A DNA stretch of 64,000 nt from Siderastrea siderea (taxonomy: Eukaryota > Cnidaria > Anthozoa > Scleractinia > Rhizangiidae), in the NCBI GenBank assembly GCA_964030785.1, contig OZ034970.1:2053911-2117910 (forward strand). The letters are read 5' to 3'. Position 1 is the stretch's first letter; each line of letters opens with the position of its first letter. The notes under the pieces were generated by a model. The model searched no databases. It was not told the DNA's origin and saw only the letters and a list, made by a program, of their open reading frames with translations. Below are positions 37,211 through 45,002 of this stretch, one piece after another. The translations under genes and the position numbers were made by a program.

Positions 37211-37485
37211 TGGATACAACACTTGTTAGGTTTTTTGGCATAGCCTTTGTCGATCAACCAACTGTTGTACCCTTTGGTACCCCCTCGTCTTTTATACGCT
37301 TGATGTTGTTGTTTGTACCCCGATATCATCTTTCTCCCTTCGGCAGCACTCATTTGGGGTTTTTTCAAGGCCTTGACCAAATCACTTGTGACTTCATACC
37401 CCTTTTTCACGTCGACGAACCAAGGTATGCCTTCTCCTTGCTGGGTTCTTCTTTTTCTTTTTGTCCGTCTTCTTCGGGGGGCCAT
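37207..37485 (-). CDS. Arg-rich leader, small basic protein (92 aa)
   Basis: Starts at ATG 37,485, ~30 bp below CATAAAAAG (37,523-37,515). Its first 79 bp overlap the 3' end of the membrane-protein gene in another frame. MAPRRRRTKRKRRTQQGEG is an Arg-rich leader ending in a GEG site like that of the 78-aa protein at 42,622. The rest is polar, with GYKQQHQAYKRRGGTKGYN and a cysteine near the end (CC). Probably a DNA-binding core protein. Confidence 0.65.
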   Translation of the reverse strand: MAPRRRRTKRKRRTQQGEGIPWFVDVKKGYEVTSDLVKALKKPQMSAAEGRKMISGYKQQHQAYKRRGGTKGYNSWLIDKGYAKKPNKCCIQ

Positions 37486-38090
37486 GGTTCTAAGAGTGTG
37501 GGACTGGGAGGGAGCGGCTTTTTATGGATCCAATACTCTTTGGGTCTCAAGGGACGAGGACATCCGTCTACATAGCATAGGGCTTCCAAAGGTTGGTACA
37601 CAAAATGACCATGGTAATCTTGCACACATCGTTTGGGTAACGGAGGGGTGAAATCCACAATGGTATCATCCAAGGTTTGCATCTTGATTAAAAATCGTTC
37701 CAGATCCTCCAAGGGAATACCCCGCACATGGGTTTTCAATTCGGTCAAGGCTTTGGCATAGGTGGTAAACGCAAATCGACTCATGGTCACTTTAAATCGG
37801 TATTGTTTAAAATCATTCCATCCTTTGACCACGGTCCCCACGGCCGCCAAACACGCTACCAACGTACTGTTTTCCAATAGCGGGCCCGCAATCATACCGG
37901 CAGCCATCAGGAGTAAGGCCAACCCATTAAACAAAGCATTGATACACTTGTAATGATTCAACATTTTTCGATAACACCACCATTGTTGATGATAAAAGGC
38001 ATACAAGGAATCCATCCGTTGTAATAATTCCGGGGGGAAGGGAAGACCATGTTGTTTCGATCCATTCAATAACGACACGACGGTTTTCAT
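37407..38090 (-). CDS. Membrane protein with helical hairpin (227 aa)
   Basis: After ~50 aromatic and polar residues, two adjacent hydrophobic segments (about residues 52-72, LFNGLALLLMAAGMIAGPLL, and 76-88) form a likely helical hairpin. A region with FKQYRFKVTMSRFAFTTYAKAL follows. The C-terminal ~70 residues are Pro-rich and charged. Membrane proteins with this two-helix plus F-x-YT-x-Y-x-x-x-L layout are common in animal Polintons. The function is unknown, possibly in virion membrane or entry steps. A TTATAAACAG box lies ~55 bp above the ATG, inside the 3' end of the Gly/Arg-rich gene. Confidence 0.65.
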   Translation of the reverse strand: MKTVVSLLNGSKQHGLPFPPELLQRMDSLYAFYHQQWWCYRKMLNHYKCINALFNGLALLLMAAGMIAGPLLENSTLVACLAAVGTVVKGWNDFKQYRFKVTMSRFAFTTYAKALTELKTHVRGIPLEDLERFLIKMQTLDDTIVDFTPPLPKRCVQDYHGHFVYQPLEALCYVDGCPRPLRPKEYWIHKKPLPPSPTLLEPWPPEEDGQKEKEEPSKEKAYLGSST

Positions 38091-38092
38091 CT

Positions 38093-38947
38093 TTACGGCG
38101 AAACACGGGACGACGAGGTTTGTACGCTCGGTGCTCCTCCCTGTTTATAACTGGTGACAATGCTATTGGTCATGGTGACATTAGCAATTTCACGTCCTTG
38201 GGCCAACTGTTCTTGATCTTGTAACAGCATCCGTAAACGTCGTTGTAAATCCGCTTGACGCAAGGTACGAGGCTGTCTGCCAGAACTCCCAGACGTCCAA
38301 GATCCTCGAGGGGTAGCTGGATTGGAGGCAGGTGTCAAAGGGGAAGTGGGGGTATTTCGTCGTCGTCCTCGTATTCGAAAAGGTCGTCGTCCACGACGAC
38401 CCCCACCACCACCACCACCACCACCACCACCACCAGCGCCAGCACCACCACCACCAGCACCACCACCACCACCACCACCACGTCCACCACCACCACCACC
38501 ACCACCACCACGTCCACGTCCAGCACCACCACCACCACGTCCACTACGTCCACCACCACGCCCATTACCCCCAGCACCCGCTGCTGTTCGAGCACCCGCT
38601 GCCAAGGGTACGCTAGGAGGACTCGCAGGGGTTCGAGCACCAGAAGACAACGGGCTGGTCTGGGGGCTTTGGAATGATTGATTTCCTGGACTTCCTACCC
38701 CTGCTGGGGAAGAAGCCTGGGCAGGGGGCACACCATCTCTACCCGTAGGGGGGAGGGACTCCATAAACTCCCAGAGGGGATCAGGGTGCATTTCCTCCAT
38801 GGCCGCGTCGAGAAGGCCTTGGTCTCCCGTGAAATACAAATCTTGCCAGGCGCTTGGGGACATTTGATTACCGCTGGCCGCCCCCACCCCCGCAGGGGAC
38901 ACGGTATCGTACGATTGCGGAGGTTGACGGTCATCATCATCGGCCAT
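38093..38947 (-). CDS. Gly/Arg-rich low-complexity protein (284 aa)
   Basis: ATG at 38,947, ~38 bp below CTATAAAGG; an upstream TTG is ignored. The N-terminal ~70 residues are acidic with Trp/Phe/Leu segments (WQDLYFTGDQGLLDAAM, DPLWEFMESL). The middle is Pro/Ser-rich. Residues ~123-183 are nearly pure glycine with RGR insertions, encoded by an imperfect CCACCA repeat. An Arg cluster (RRGRRPFRIRGRRR) and a Gln/Leu/Arg helix (QADLQRRLRMLLQDQEQLAQ) follow. RGG-type proteins bind nucleic acid. The role here is inferred as genome packaging or virion core. The stop is 3 bp before the next ATG. Confidence 0.65.
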   Translation of the reverse strand: MADDDDRQPPQSYDTVSPAGVGAASGNQMSPSAWQDLYFTGDQGLLDAAMEEMHPDPLWEFMESLPPTGRDGVPPAQASSPAGVGSPGNQSFQSPQTSPLSSGARTPASPPSVPLAAGARTAAGAGGNGRGGGRSGRGGGGAGRGRGGGGGGGGGRGGGGGGGAGGGGAGAGGGGGGGGGGGGRRGRRPFRIRGRRRNTPTSPLTPASNPATPRGSWTSGSSGRQPRTLRQADLQRRLRMLLQDQEQLAQGREIANVTMTNSIVTSYKQGGAPSVQTSSSRVSP

Positions 38948-38987
38948 GGTTTGCTTTTCTCTTTTTACCTGTTCCAAGGGGGTGCCT

Positions 38988-39641
38988 TTATAGTCGTTTT
39001 TGATAGGTGCGAGTCCATCCTTCGTCTTTTAACAGGTGACTCAATACACGTTGTTGATCGGAGGAGGCGGGATGTAAATCCAAGACCAAATACCCATACG
39101 GTCGTGTCGTGGCTTGATGAAACGTCTCCAACGTGTCTTTCCACGTGGTCGGAAACGATTGAAGCATGACATTGCGTACCCCTAATTGATCTCGGGGGTT
39201 CTTGAACGCCACGATGTAATGGGCATTGCGGGATATACTTTTGGCATAGCGACCCACGGGAAACATGTCTTGGCACAAGTAGAGCACCGTCACCCCTTGA
39301 TGATGCGAATGTTTGGTGAATAAATCCAACACGCGTTTATCGTGACTCCCTTCGTCCATTAAATCATCCAAGACCAGGACCCCCTGTCCTTCAGGAAACC
39401 ATTGCACTAAGGCCTCATGATCGGGAATCCCTTCGTGAAACACCACCCCTTGATCTTGCATGCTTCGAAATCGATCTTGCCAGGCCCCATAACAATAATG
39501 CAGTTGGGTCGGTGGACTTTCAAACAACTCCGGGTTGTCTACCAAGAGTTTTTCCGTAAACGCAGTTTTCCCACATCCCGAAGGACCCACTACCAAGATA
39601 GAGGAAGGCGTATGAAAACGAAACGGTTTCCCCGTTTGCAT
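38988..39641 (-). CDS. Genome-packaging ATPase, FtsK/HerA (A32-like)
   Basis: A 217-residue P-loop ATPase. Walker A is GPSGCGKT at residues 19-26, Walker B is VLVLDD at 88-93 followed by LMDE, and a sensor-like LYLCQDMF follows. Size and motifs match the A32-type packaging ATPases of Polintons, virophages and adintoviruses, which pump the genome into preformed capsids. It lies directly after the tRNA-like gene, and AATAAAAAGG (39,688-39,679) stands ~38 bp upstream as its promoter. All key motifs are intact. Confidence 0.93.
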   Translation of the reverse strand: MQTGKPFRFHTPSSILVVGPSGCGKTAFTEKLLVDNPELFESPPTQLHYCYGAWQDRFRSMQDQGVVFHEGIPDHEALVQWFPEGQGVLVLDDLMDEGSHDKRVLDLFTKHSHHQGVTVLYLCQDMFPVGRYAKSISRNAHYIVAFKNPRDQLGVRNVMLQSFPTTWKDTLETFHQATTRPYGYLVLDLHPASSDQQRVLSHLLKDEGWTRTYQKRL

Positions 39642-39664
39642 GATGATGACGAACTACCCCTTAG

Positions 39665-39673
39665 AAAAAAAAA
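39665..39673 (-). terminator. Pol III-type T-run terminator
   Basis: On the minus strand, nine consecutive T residues lie 13 bases after the 3' end of the tRNA-like gene. This is the expected terminator for RNA polymerase III. Confidence 0.6.
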
Positions 39674-39686
39674 GGCACCTTTTTAT

Positions 39687-39774
39687 TGGAATCGGTGGGA
39701 CTCGAACCCACGTACGACCCTCCTCATGTATTCGAGGGGGGATCCAAAGGCTCTACCCACTGAGCTACGACTCC
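39687..39774 (-). tRNA. tRNA-like Pol III gene with aberrant anticodon arm
   Basis: 88 bases. The acceptor stem GGAGTCG/CGATTCC pairs over 7 bp with one G-T, and the discriminator is A. The D arm (GCTC...GAGC) contains a perfect box A, TAGCTCAGTGGG. The T arm (GTGGG/CCCAC) contains a perfect box B, GGTTCGAGTCC. Between GAGC and GTGGG there are 38 bases rather than ~22, and no standard 5-bp anticodon stem with a 7-base loop can be drawn. Instead CCTC/GAGG forms a separate hairpin. It could be an intron-bearing tRNA, a tRNA remnant or a tRNA-mimic RNA. It sits between the protease and ATPase genes, on their strand. Confidence 0.6.
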
Positions 39775-39802
39775 GACACCACTTTTTTCCAACAAATTTT
39801 AT

Positions 39803-40342
39803 TTAAGCATTACATTGATGATACGGATGACAACACAGTTGATACCATCTGGCTTCTTGGCCTACAATCAATTGTTGAAGGCGTTGACCGGCTTGATGGT
39901 CATTACTAACATAATCATGATCCGAAAACTCATTTAAAAACGCTTGCAAGGTCCGTCCACGGGCTTTGGCTTTCAAGTACAACAAGGCGTAATCACCACA
40001 ACTCTTGCTTGAAATGGCTTGGAGGGACTTGCCATTGGTCACTACATACTTCCAATGTTGGACGATCCAATCTCGTAACGGGGTCGCTTGCACGTACGTA
40101 TCCAATGGCAAAGCATAACTGTCCAGGACTTCACACACCTTTCCATCTGTCCACACCGCTAACCAATGTTGTCCCGGTTGATCGTGTGGGTCGGTATTCA
40201 CAATGTACCCTTGAGGGGTAGTCTTGACAGGAGTCTTGGGTAAACGATCACAGGCCACCGTCCCGTAAAAGACAGGGTTCAATTGGGGGTCGTCTCGGGC
40301 TAAATAATCCAACTGTACATTATTCAAGGCCACATGTTCCAT
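39803..40342 (-). CDS. Adenain-type cysteine protease (maturation protease)
   Basis: The start at ATG 40,342 lies 4 bp after the stop of the capsid gene. An upstream in-frame ATG would overlap that gene and adds 25 atypical residues. Of 179 residues, the C5-family catalytic set is visible: H59 in GQHWLAVW, D74 in LDSYALP, Q108 and C115 in SKSCGDYALLYL. Adenoviruses and Polintons use this enzyme to mature capsid and core precursors. Likely substrates here are the basic proteins with GG sites. Length is normal for the family. Confidence 0.92.
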   Translation of the reverse strand: MEHVALNNVQLDYLARDDPQLNPVFYGTVACDRLPKTPVKTTPQGYIVNTDPHDQPGQHWLAVWTDGKVCEVLDSYALPLDTYVQATPLRDWIVQHWKYVVTNGKSLQAISSKSCGDYALLYLKAKARGRTLQAFLNEFSDHDYVSNDHQAGQRLQQLIVGQEARWYQLCCHPYHQCNA

Positions 40343-40346
40343 TTCT

Positions 40347-41747
40347 TCAGTGCTGGTAAATGTTATACAACACGGCTCCGTTCCTGTCAATCTCCAGCAA
40401 ATTCTCAAATTCTCCATACACGAGTACGGTTATATTGACACCGGGGGCAGCTCCAAATTCCAACACCAGTTGTAAATCTCCCGTTTGCTTGGGGTTGAGG
40501 TTTTGACTGTCAGCACATCCATTGGCCACATTGTCAAACATGAACAAGGTACAATTTTTAGCTTGGCCCCAATCCAGCAGTTCTACCATGTTGCCTTTCT
40601 TTTTACACCAGGCACCACTGGCTTGCAGAAAACGGAAGTAGCCTAGATTATCTCGGGTGCCATTGTTGTGCACTAACTGGAGGGTTTCATAAGGGTACTC
40701 TTCTCCTCTGACAATCTGTTTAATGGAACTCAGACCAAATTTCTGGAAACAGAACGGATCTCGGGTCACATCTCCATTGAAGGCACGGCTGTCCAGTAAC
40801 CCCACAATCAATCGGTCAGGTATTCTGTTTTGAAACAGGTTGGGGATATCAAAGCGGACCAGGTTGTTTTGCATGCTGAAAGTCCGGATTTCACTGCGGA
40901 CGGTCGGGTAAGCTGCCACTTGGCCTTCATTGTGCCTTTTTTCAGATATACTCTGGTAGATGGCGTCATTCAAACGCAGTTGGCAGAGATGAAACCGTAG
41001 TTTGACATCCCCTTCCATCAATCGGCCAGCTAGAGCCACTCCATTCAAAAACAGGCTGGGGCCATTGAAATGAAATTTCATCTTGATTTCGATACCAGGC
41101 ACCAACAGTTTGCCAGTGTGAAAGACTTCCAAGTGCGGGGTAAACACTAGACTGTGGGTGACACCTGCAGCATACTTCTCCACTTCGGTCGCAGAGGCAT
41201 TGAAGGCCGCTTGATGATTAGGAGGCAGATCTTGCCAATGTTGATGGTTTCCTGCTTTGTCTGTGTTGGTGGCAGTCCATTCGGGTGGGAAATCCACTTG
41301 ATTGAACCATCCTTGGGGTCCTAACACGGTCTTGCCATCTTCTCGGTCATAATTCAGCAAGGTTTCCAGGTAAGCTTTGTAATGATACGTGTCGGATTGT
41401 GGACTGATCAACGTGCCATTCAACTGCAAGTCAATTTGTTTGATGATGGAATGGGCCAAATTATTGACGGGCCACAATTTCTCCGCGGCCACCAAGTTCG
41501 CGCCATTCGCCTTTTTCAAACTCAATTCGATGGTAAAGTAACTGCGTCCCAAATCCACAAAATCGTCCAACCCTGGAATGATGAATTCCATGGGATTGAT
41601 ACCCGTGGTGGTGGGTTGGATGGTGACCATGCGATAGGCATTGATGCTAATGTCGGTCGGTGGTACCTTGAAAATCCGTAAGGCAGGGTTGACGGTCCCT
41701 TCGGAACGCTCGTGAGCCGGGGCGGTTTGTGTACTCACGTCAGGCAT
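40347..41747 (-). CDS. Major capsid protein (hexon-like)
   Basis: A 466-residue protein without signal peptide or membrane segment. Characteristic segments are MEFIIPGLDDFVDLGRSYFT (about 53-72) and PVNNLAHSIIKQIDLQLNG (about 93-111), followed by DTYHYKAYLETLLNY (119-133). This pattern is shared with the invertebrate F54H12.2-like protein family found inside Polinton-type elements, which I take to be their double jelly-roll capsid protein. The gene order capsid-protease-ATPase supports the call. A TATAAAAAC box (41,797-41,789) lies 42-50 bp upstream. The alternative, a minor capsid role, seems less likely given the size and position. Confidence 0.8.
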   Translation of the reverse strand: MPDVSTQTAPAHERSEGTVNPALRIFKVPPTDISINAYRMVTIQPTTTGINPMEFIIPGLDDFVDLGRSYFTIELSLKKANGANLVAAEKLWPVNNLAHSIIKQIDLQLNGTLISPQSDTYHYKAYLETLLNYDREDGKTVLGPQGWFNQVDFPPEWTATNTDKAGNHQHWQDLPPNHQAAFNASATEVEKYAAGVTHSLVFTPHLEVFHTGKLLVPGIEIKMKFHFNGPSLFLNGVALAGRLMEGDVKLRFHLCQLRLNDAIYQSISEKRHNEGQVAAYPTVRSEIRTFSMQNNLVRFDIPNLFQNRIPDRLIVGLLDSRAFNGDVTRDPFCFQKFGLSSIKQIVRGEEYPYETLQLVHNNGTRDNLGYFRFLQASGAWCKKKGNMVELLDWGQAKNCTLFMFDNVANGCADSQNLNPKQTGDLQLVLEFGAAPGVNITVLVYGEFENLLEIDRNGAVLYNIYQH

Positions 41748-41749
41748 GT

Positions 41750-41983
41750 TTAACGTCGTCGAGTGGTACCCCGTCGTCGTCGTGAGGGGTTTTTATAGCG
41801 TCGTCGTCGTCGTCCTAAACGTTGTCTCAAATCAAACCCGGGGACTCTCATCACCTCGGGACTCAACCAGCCACCACGTTGTCGTCGTCGTGGCATGAGT
41901 TTCCAAAACGGATACAGTCCACCCCATTGAGACAACCCTCGATTACTACGAATCCGTCGAGGTCGTGAATGCACGGGTTCCAT
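41750..41983 (-). CDS. Basic core-like protein (78 aa, possible internal start)
   Basis: The first ATG at 41,983 follows the stop of the upstream gene (41,988-41,986) by two bases. A second in-frame ATG at 41,896 gives a 48-residue form beginning MPRRRQRGGW, which matches the Arg-rich leader plus QRGG of neighbouring genes and may be the true product. The C-terminus is a run of Arg with CGACGA-type codons. It resembles the small DNA-condensing core proteins of adenoviruses (pX/mu type) in composition. Confidence 0.6.
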   Translation of the reverse strand: MEPVHSRPRRIRSNRGLSQWGGLYPFWKLMPRRRQRGGWLSPEVMRVPGFDLRQRLGRRRRRYKNPSRRRRGTTRRR

Positions 41984-41985
41984 GT

Positions 41986-42321
41986 TCACACTCCCAAAAT
42001 ATCACGGGCACGTTTGGTTTGTTTGGGAAATAAGGCAGTGGCTACACGCACGGCGTCTTTCACGTTCTTATGACTCAACGCTTTCTTGGCTTGTTTGGTG
42101 ATTTCTTTTTTAAGGACGTCTTCGGCTTTGCGTTTGATACCTCGTGTTAACCCTGCATTCAATCCTCTCTTGATATTACTAGGTAGTTTTAAAGGATTTC
42201 GCGTGCTTTTAAGGCCTTGGAACCCACCACGCATCAGATCCGTCACCAACCCTTTGCCACTTTGACCATGTTGATCATACCACTCGTCGGTTCGAAATCG
42301 TGTCAAACTTCCCCCACGCAT
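41986..42321 (-). CDS. Basic core-like protein with GG sites (111 aa)
   Basis: ATG at 42,321, with TATAAAAAG at 42,382-42,374. MRGGS at the N-terminus and MRGGF at residues ~30-34 both fit the adenain consensus (M/I/L)xGG/x. The rest is Lys/Arg-rich amphipathic helix (GLTRGIKRKAEDVLKK, KQTKRARDILG). Probably a virion core or internal protein processed by the element's protease. The stop is just before the next start. Confidence 0.65.
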   Translation of the reverse strand: MRGGSLTRFRTDEWYDQHGQSGKGLVTDLMRGGFQGLKSTRNPLKLPSNIKRGLNAGLTRGIKRKAEDVLKKEITKQAKKALSHKNVKDAVRVATALFPKQTKRARDILGV

Positions 42322-42388
42322 GGTGCCTTCTTCACCAGGGATAAACGTTTTGTTTAGGCTTTATGGGACTCCCCTTTTTATACCGTCA

Positions 42389-42583
42389 TCATCGTCGTCG
42401 TCGTTTTTTCCGAAAAGCGGCTTCCAACCCTTTTTTAGCCCCGTAACTCGCGGCACCACTTGCGGCACCCAACGCCACAGCTTTTCCTCCAGCGATCAAG
42501 GCTGGAATGAGGGCCGCCAGGGGCAAGAGACCCCCTCGTTGCCTTCTTCTTCGTCTCCTTCGACGCACTCTTGTCTTGGGCAT
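42389..42583 (-). CDS. pX/mu-like core protein (64 aa)
   Basis: ATG at 42,583 with TATAAAAAG at 42,620-42,612. An Arg-rich leader ends in QRGG, then a hydrophobic helix LLPLAALIPALIAGGKAVAL, then a Gly/Ala/Lys-rich segment and an Arg tail. A basic head followed by a GG site and a hydrophobic Gly-rich helix is the layout of adenovirus pX (mu)-like proteins and the related Polinton and adintovirus genes. Inferred role: genome condensation or membrane activity in the virion. Confidence 0.68.
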   Translation of the reverse strand: MPKTRVRRRRRRRRQRGGLLPLAALIPALIAGGKAVALGAASGAASYGAKKGLEAAFRKKRRRR

Positions 42584-42621
42584 CTTTGTTTGTTTTCACA
42601 ACTCTTGTTTTCTTTTTATAC

Positions 42622-42858
42622 TCACATGACGTTGCACGTAAACGATTCCCCCGCCCACCGTTTGCGTTTCCCACTTCGCATTTCTTCCATACGTTTCTTC
42701 GTTGATCTTAGGTAATTCTTTTTGGCTAACTTTTCTACCCCTTTGGTGATGGACCAAGCGGCCTTAGGAATCCCGGCAATCACCGCGTTGACCCCTTCCC
42801 CCGCTTGTGGACGCTGTGGTCGGCGTCGTCGTCGTCGTCGTCGTCGTTTCGGAGGCAT
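42622..42858 (-). CDS. Arg-rich core-like protein (78 aa)
   Basis: ATG at 42,858 with ACATAAAAAAG about 30 bp upstream, just inside the 3' end of the neighbouring penton-like gene. A leader of nine or more Arg residues runs to PQAGEG, followed by VNAVIAGIPKAAWSITKGVEKL, probably an amphipathic helix, and a basic tail. The GEG site matches the 92-aa protein at 37,207. Role inferred as DNA binding. Confidence 0.62.
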   Translation of the reverse strand: MPPKRRRRRRRRRPQRPQAGEGVNAVIAGIPKAAWSITKGVEKLAKKNYLRSTKKRMEEMRSGKRKRWAGESFTCNVM

Positions 42859-42891
42859 GATTGATTTGGGTTCCCTTCTCGTCTCTCTTTT

Positions 42892-43944
42892 TTATGTCTT
42901 TTTGAAGTGTAACGTGACAATGGTATGGCCTTCACCAAACTTGACCAAGTCTCCTCCGGCACCAATCGTTTCAGCCACTTGAACGTGAATGATTTCCACC
43001 ACTTCGTTACGAAGAGGTAGGTATTGAATGTGCAACGGTTCAAAGTACAGGGTGCCTCTGCCTTGTCGCTTGTACTGGATTTCACGCAACAAATCAGTCA
43101 CGCGATTGCCCACCACACTGCTGCCTGCCACGTCGGAGTACACGTGCAACGTTCGTGTAGGGTCACCCACCACCGTACGAAACGCTACATTCAAATTGGT
43201 GAAACGCCAATTCACGCTGAAACTCAACCAAATCCACGTGGTCCCAGCACCATCCACGCTCACTTGATAATACTCCGGGTCGTCCTTGCTATTTCTTAAT
43301 TCAATGTCACTATTGTTGGGTACCTTGTCATCACGGAATTCCATGTTCAAGTTGGGTCCCAACTCATAGTTTCCTCCATCGTTTTTTTTAAACCATCCCA
43401 TTTTTTCGGCCATGAGATGATGAATGGCAAAGTGAGGGACGAACATCGTCGTGTTGTCTTTGTATGGAAGCACGTACTTGTACCGCATGATATTGCGATT
43501 GTTCATGATCAAATCCTCGCCGTCCCACTCAAAGGTGGTACACGTCTTCTTTCCCCGCTCCGCATACGGTGCGCCATAGTAGCCCATGTAAGCATAGTTC
43601 ATACGTTGCCTCACCCAATGGAAAAAGGCTTTCATGAAGGTCACGCCATCCACAATGGAATCATCATGTTTCAAATCGTCCATTTTCATATTGAAGCTAA
43701 AGACCTTACGTCCCGCGGAGGACGTCATTCGATAACAAGAGGTACCAAACACGAACTGATCCGATGGCAGCAGATTAAAAATGTTGACCCCCGTGTCCGG
43801 TAAGGAAATGGCACTCAACCCCACTTGCCATCCACCTCCCGTGAGCTGTAACGGTTGAGGTAAACGAATCTTGAAGGAATTAGGTTGGTTGTTGGGAAAT
43901 TCACGTCGGTTGGCATGACTGGGTAACGTCACGTAGAACGACAT
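42892..43944 (-). CDS. Penton-like minor capsid protein 1 (350 aa)
   Basis: Begins MSFYVTLPSHAN and continues with FKIRLPQPLQLTGGGWQVGLSAISLP, the N-terminal signature of a widespread Polinton family taken to be the single jelly-roll penton/minor capsid protein. The C-terminus has VTDLLREIQY, then EPLHIQYLPLRNEVVEIIHV and FGEGHTIVTLHF. It is clearly paralogous to the gene at 43,958 and more distantly to the one at 48,479. It is 13 bp downstream of penton-like 2. Expected role: vertices or minor components of the capsid. Confidence 0.8.
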   Translation of the reverse strand: MSFYVTLPSHANRREFPNNQPNSFKIRLPQPLQLTGGGWQVGLSAISLPDTGVNIFNLLPSDQFVFGTSCYRMTSSAGRKVFSFNMKMDDLKHDDSIVDGVTFMKAFFHWVRQRMNYAYMGYYGAPYAERGKKTCTTFEWDGEDLIMNNRNIMRYKYVLPYKDNTTMFVPHFAIHHLMAEKMGWFKKNDGGNYELGPNLNMEFRDDKVPNNSDIELRNSKDDPEYYQVSVDGAGTTWIWLSFSVNWRFTNLNVAFRTVVGDPTRTLHVYSDVAGSSVVGNRVTDLLREIQYKRQGRGTLYFEPLHIQYLPLRNEVVEIIHVQVAETIGAGGDLVKFGEGHTIVTLHFKKT

Positions 43945-43957
43945 GTTGTCTTCTTCT

Positions 43958-44998
43958 TCACACCGTCACTTCCCTTTTAAAGTGGAGGGTCAGGAGGGTA
44001 CGCCCTTCACCAAATTTCACCAGATCCCCATTGGTTTCGGCCATCTGGGTTTCGACGATTTCCACCACTTCGTTGCGTACTGGGATATATTGAATATGTC
44101 GAGGTTCAAAGTGCGTGGTGTTTTGAGGCTGGTACTTGATTTCTCGTAAGAGATCGGTGATGCGACCCCCTACCATACTGCTGGTCCCTACATCACAATA
44201 CACGTGCAAAGGACGCGTGGAGGGAAATTCCAACGAGGGACGAAAGGTCTGGTTCACATTCACAAACCGCCAATTACACGTCATACTCAAGTTCAGATAA
44301 TCCCCATCCACTTTCCAAAAGGCGGGCTTGTTGCTGCCATCCAGGACATCGGACGGGGTGGGAATGGAGTCCGTATGAAATTCTTGCAAGAGATTGGGCC
44401 CCAATCGATACTGACCGGGGGACACTTGTTCAATCCATCCCATTCTCAGCGCCAAGGTTCTGCCCCATAACACGCGTGCCACTTGTCGTTTGTAATCCAC
44501 ATTGACGGTATTCAACACCAAATCCCCTTCGGAGGTCCATTCAAACGTCGGGTACAATTTGACGCCATTGTCCTCGGCCCATTTGTTTTTGGGTTCGGTT
44601 TGTTTGGCACGGGCTTGCACGTAACGGTACACCAGTTGATGAAAAAAGTGCGATCCCGTCGACGAGGCCAATTCCTTTCTCATATCTCGACCGTAGACAG
44701 TGAGTTCGCGACGTTGATGCCACCATCGATCGTTGCCTTGATCGTCTTCGGCATACACCCGTTCGTGCCATCGTACATACAACAGAGGATGGGAATCACC
44801 CACGCCTCCTTCTTCCGCTATCACGGGAATGGTGGGTAAGGATAAACTCACCATACCCACCATCCATCCTCGTCCCACAAATCGGATGGGTTTAGGCAAT
44901 CGGTTTCTGAAATGATGACTCTTGTTCCCAGGAAACTCTTTGGTACTCGCATGACTCATCAACGTCACGTAAAACGAAGAATTGGGCACCAACGTCAT
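43958..44998 (-). CDS. Penton-like minor capsid protein 2 (346 aa)
   Basis: A paralogue of the neighbouring gene. SSFYVTLMSHASTKEFPGN is at the N-terminus and GWMVGMVSLSLP near residue 50. LRPLHVYCDVGTSSMVGGRI-type and ITDLLREIKY segments lead to EPRHIQYIPVRNEVVEIVE and FGEGRTLLTLHFKRE at the C-terminus. The central region differs strongly from penton-like 1, suggesting a different surface. It lies 4 bp downstream of the integrase stop, so the two may be co-transcribed. Confidence 0.8.
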   Translation of the reverse strand: MTLVPNSSFYVTLMSHASTKEFPGNKSHHFRNRLPKPIRFVGRGWMVGMVSLSLPTIPVIAEEGGVGDSHPLLYVRWHERVYAEDDQGNDRWWHQRRELTVYGRDMRKELASSTGSHFFHQLVYRYVQARAKQTEPKNKWAEDNGVKLYPTFEWTSEGDLVLNTVNVDYKRQVARVLWGRTLALRMGWIEQVSPGQYRLGPNLLQEFHTDSIPTPSDVLDGSNKPAFWKVDGDYLNLSMTCNWRFVNVNQTFRPSLEFPSTRPLHVYCDVGTSSMVGGRITDLLREIKYQPQNTTHFEPRHIQYIPVRNEVVEIVETQMAETNGDLVKFGEGRTLLTLHFKREVTV

Positions 44999-45002
44999 TG
45001 TT

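Noticed and set aside
38255..38681. Plus-strand frames rich in Thr, Pro or His opposite the Gly-rich gene
   Set aside because: They are shadows of the CCACCA repeat. The minus-strand frame has the start context, TATA box and neighbours of a real gene.
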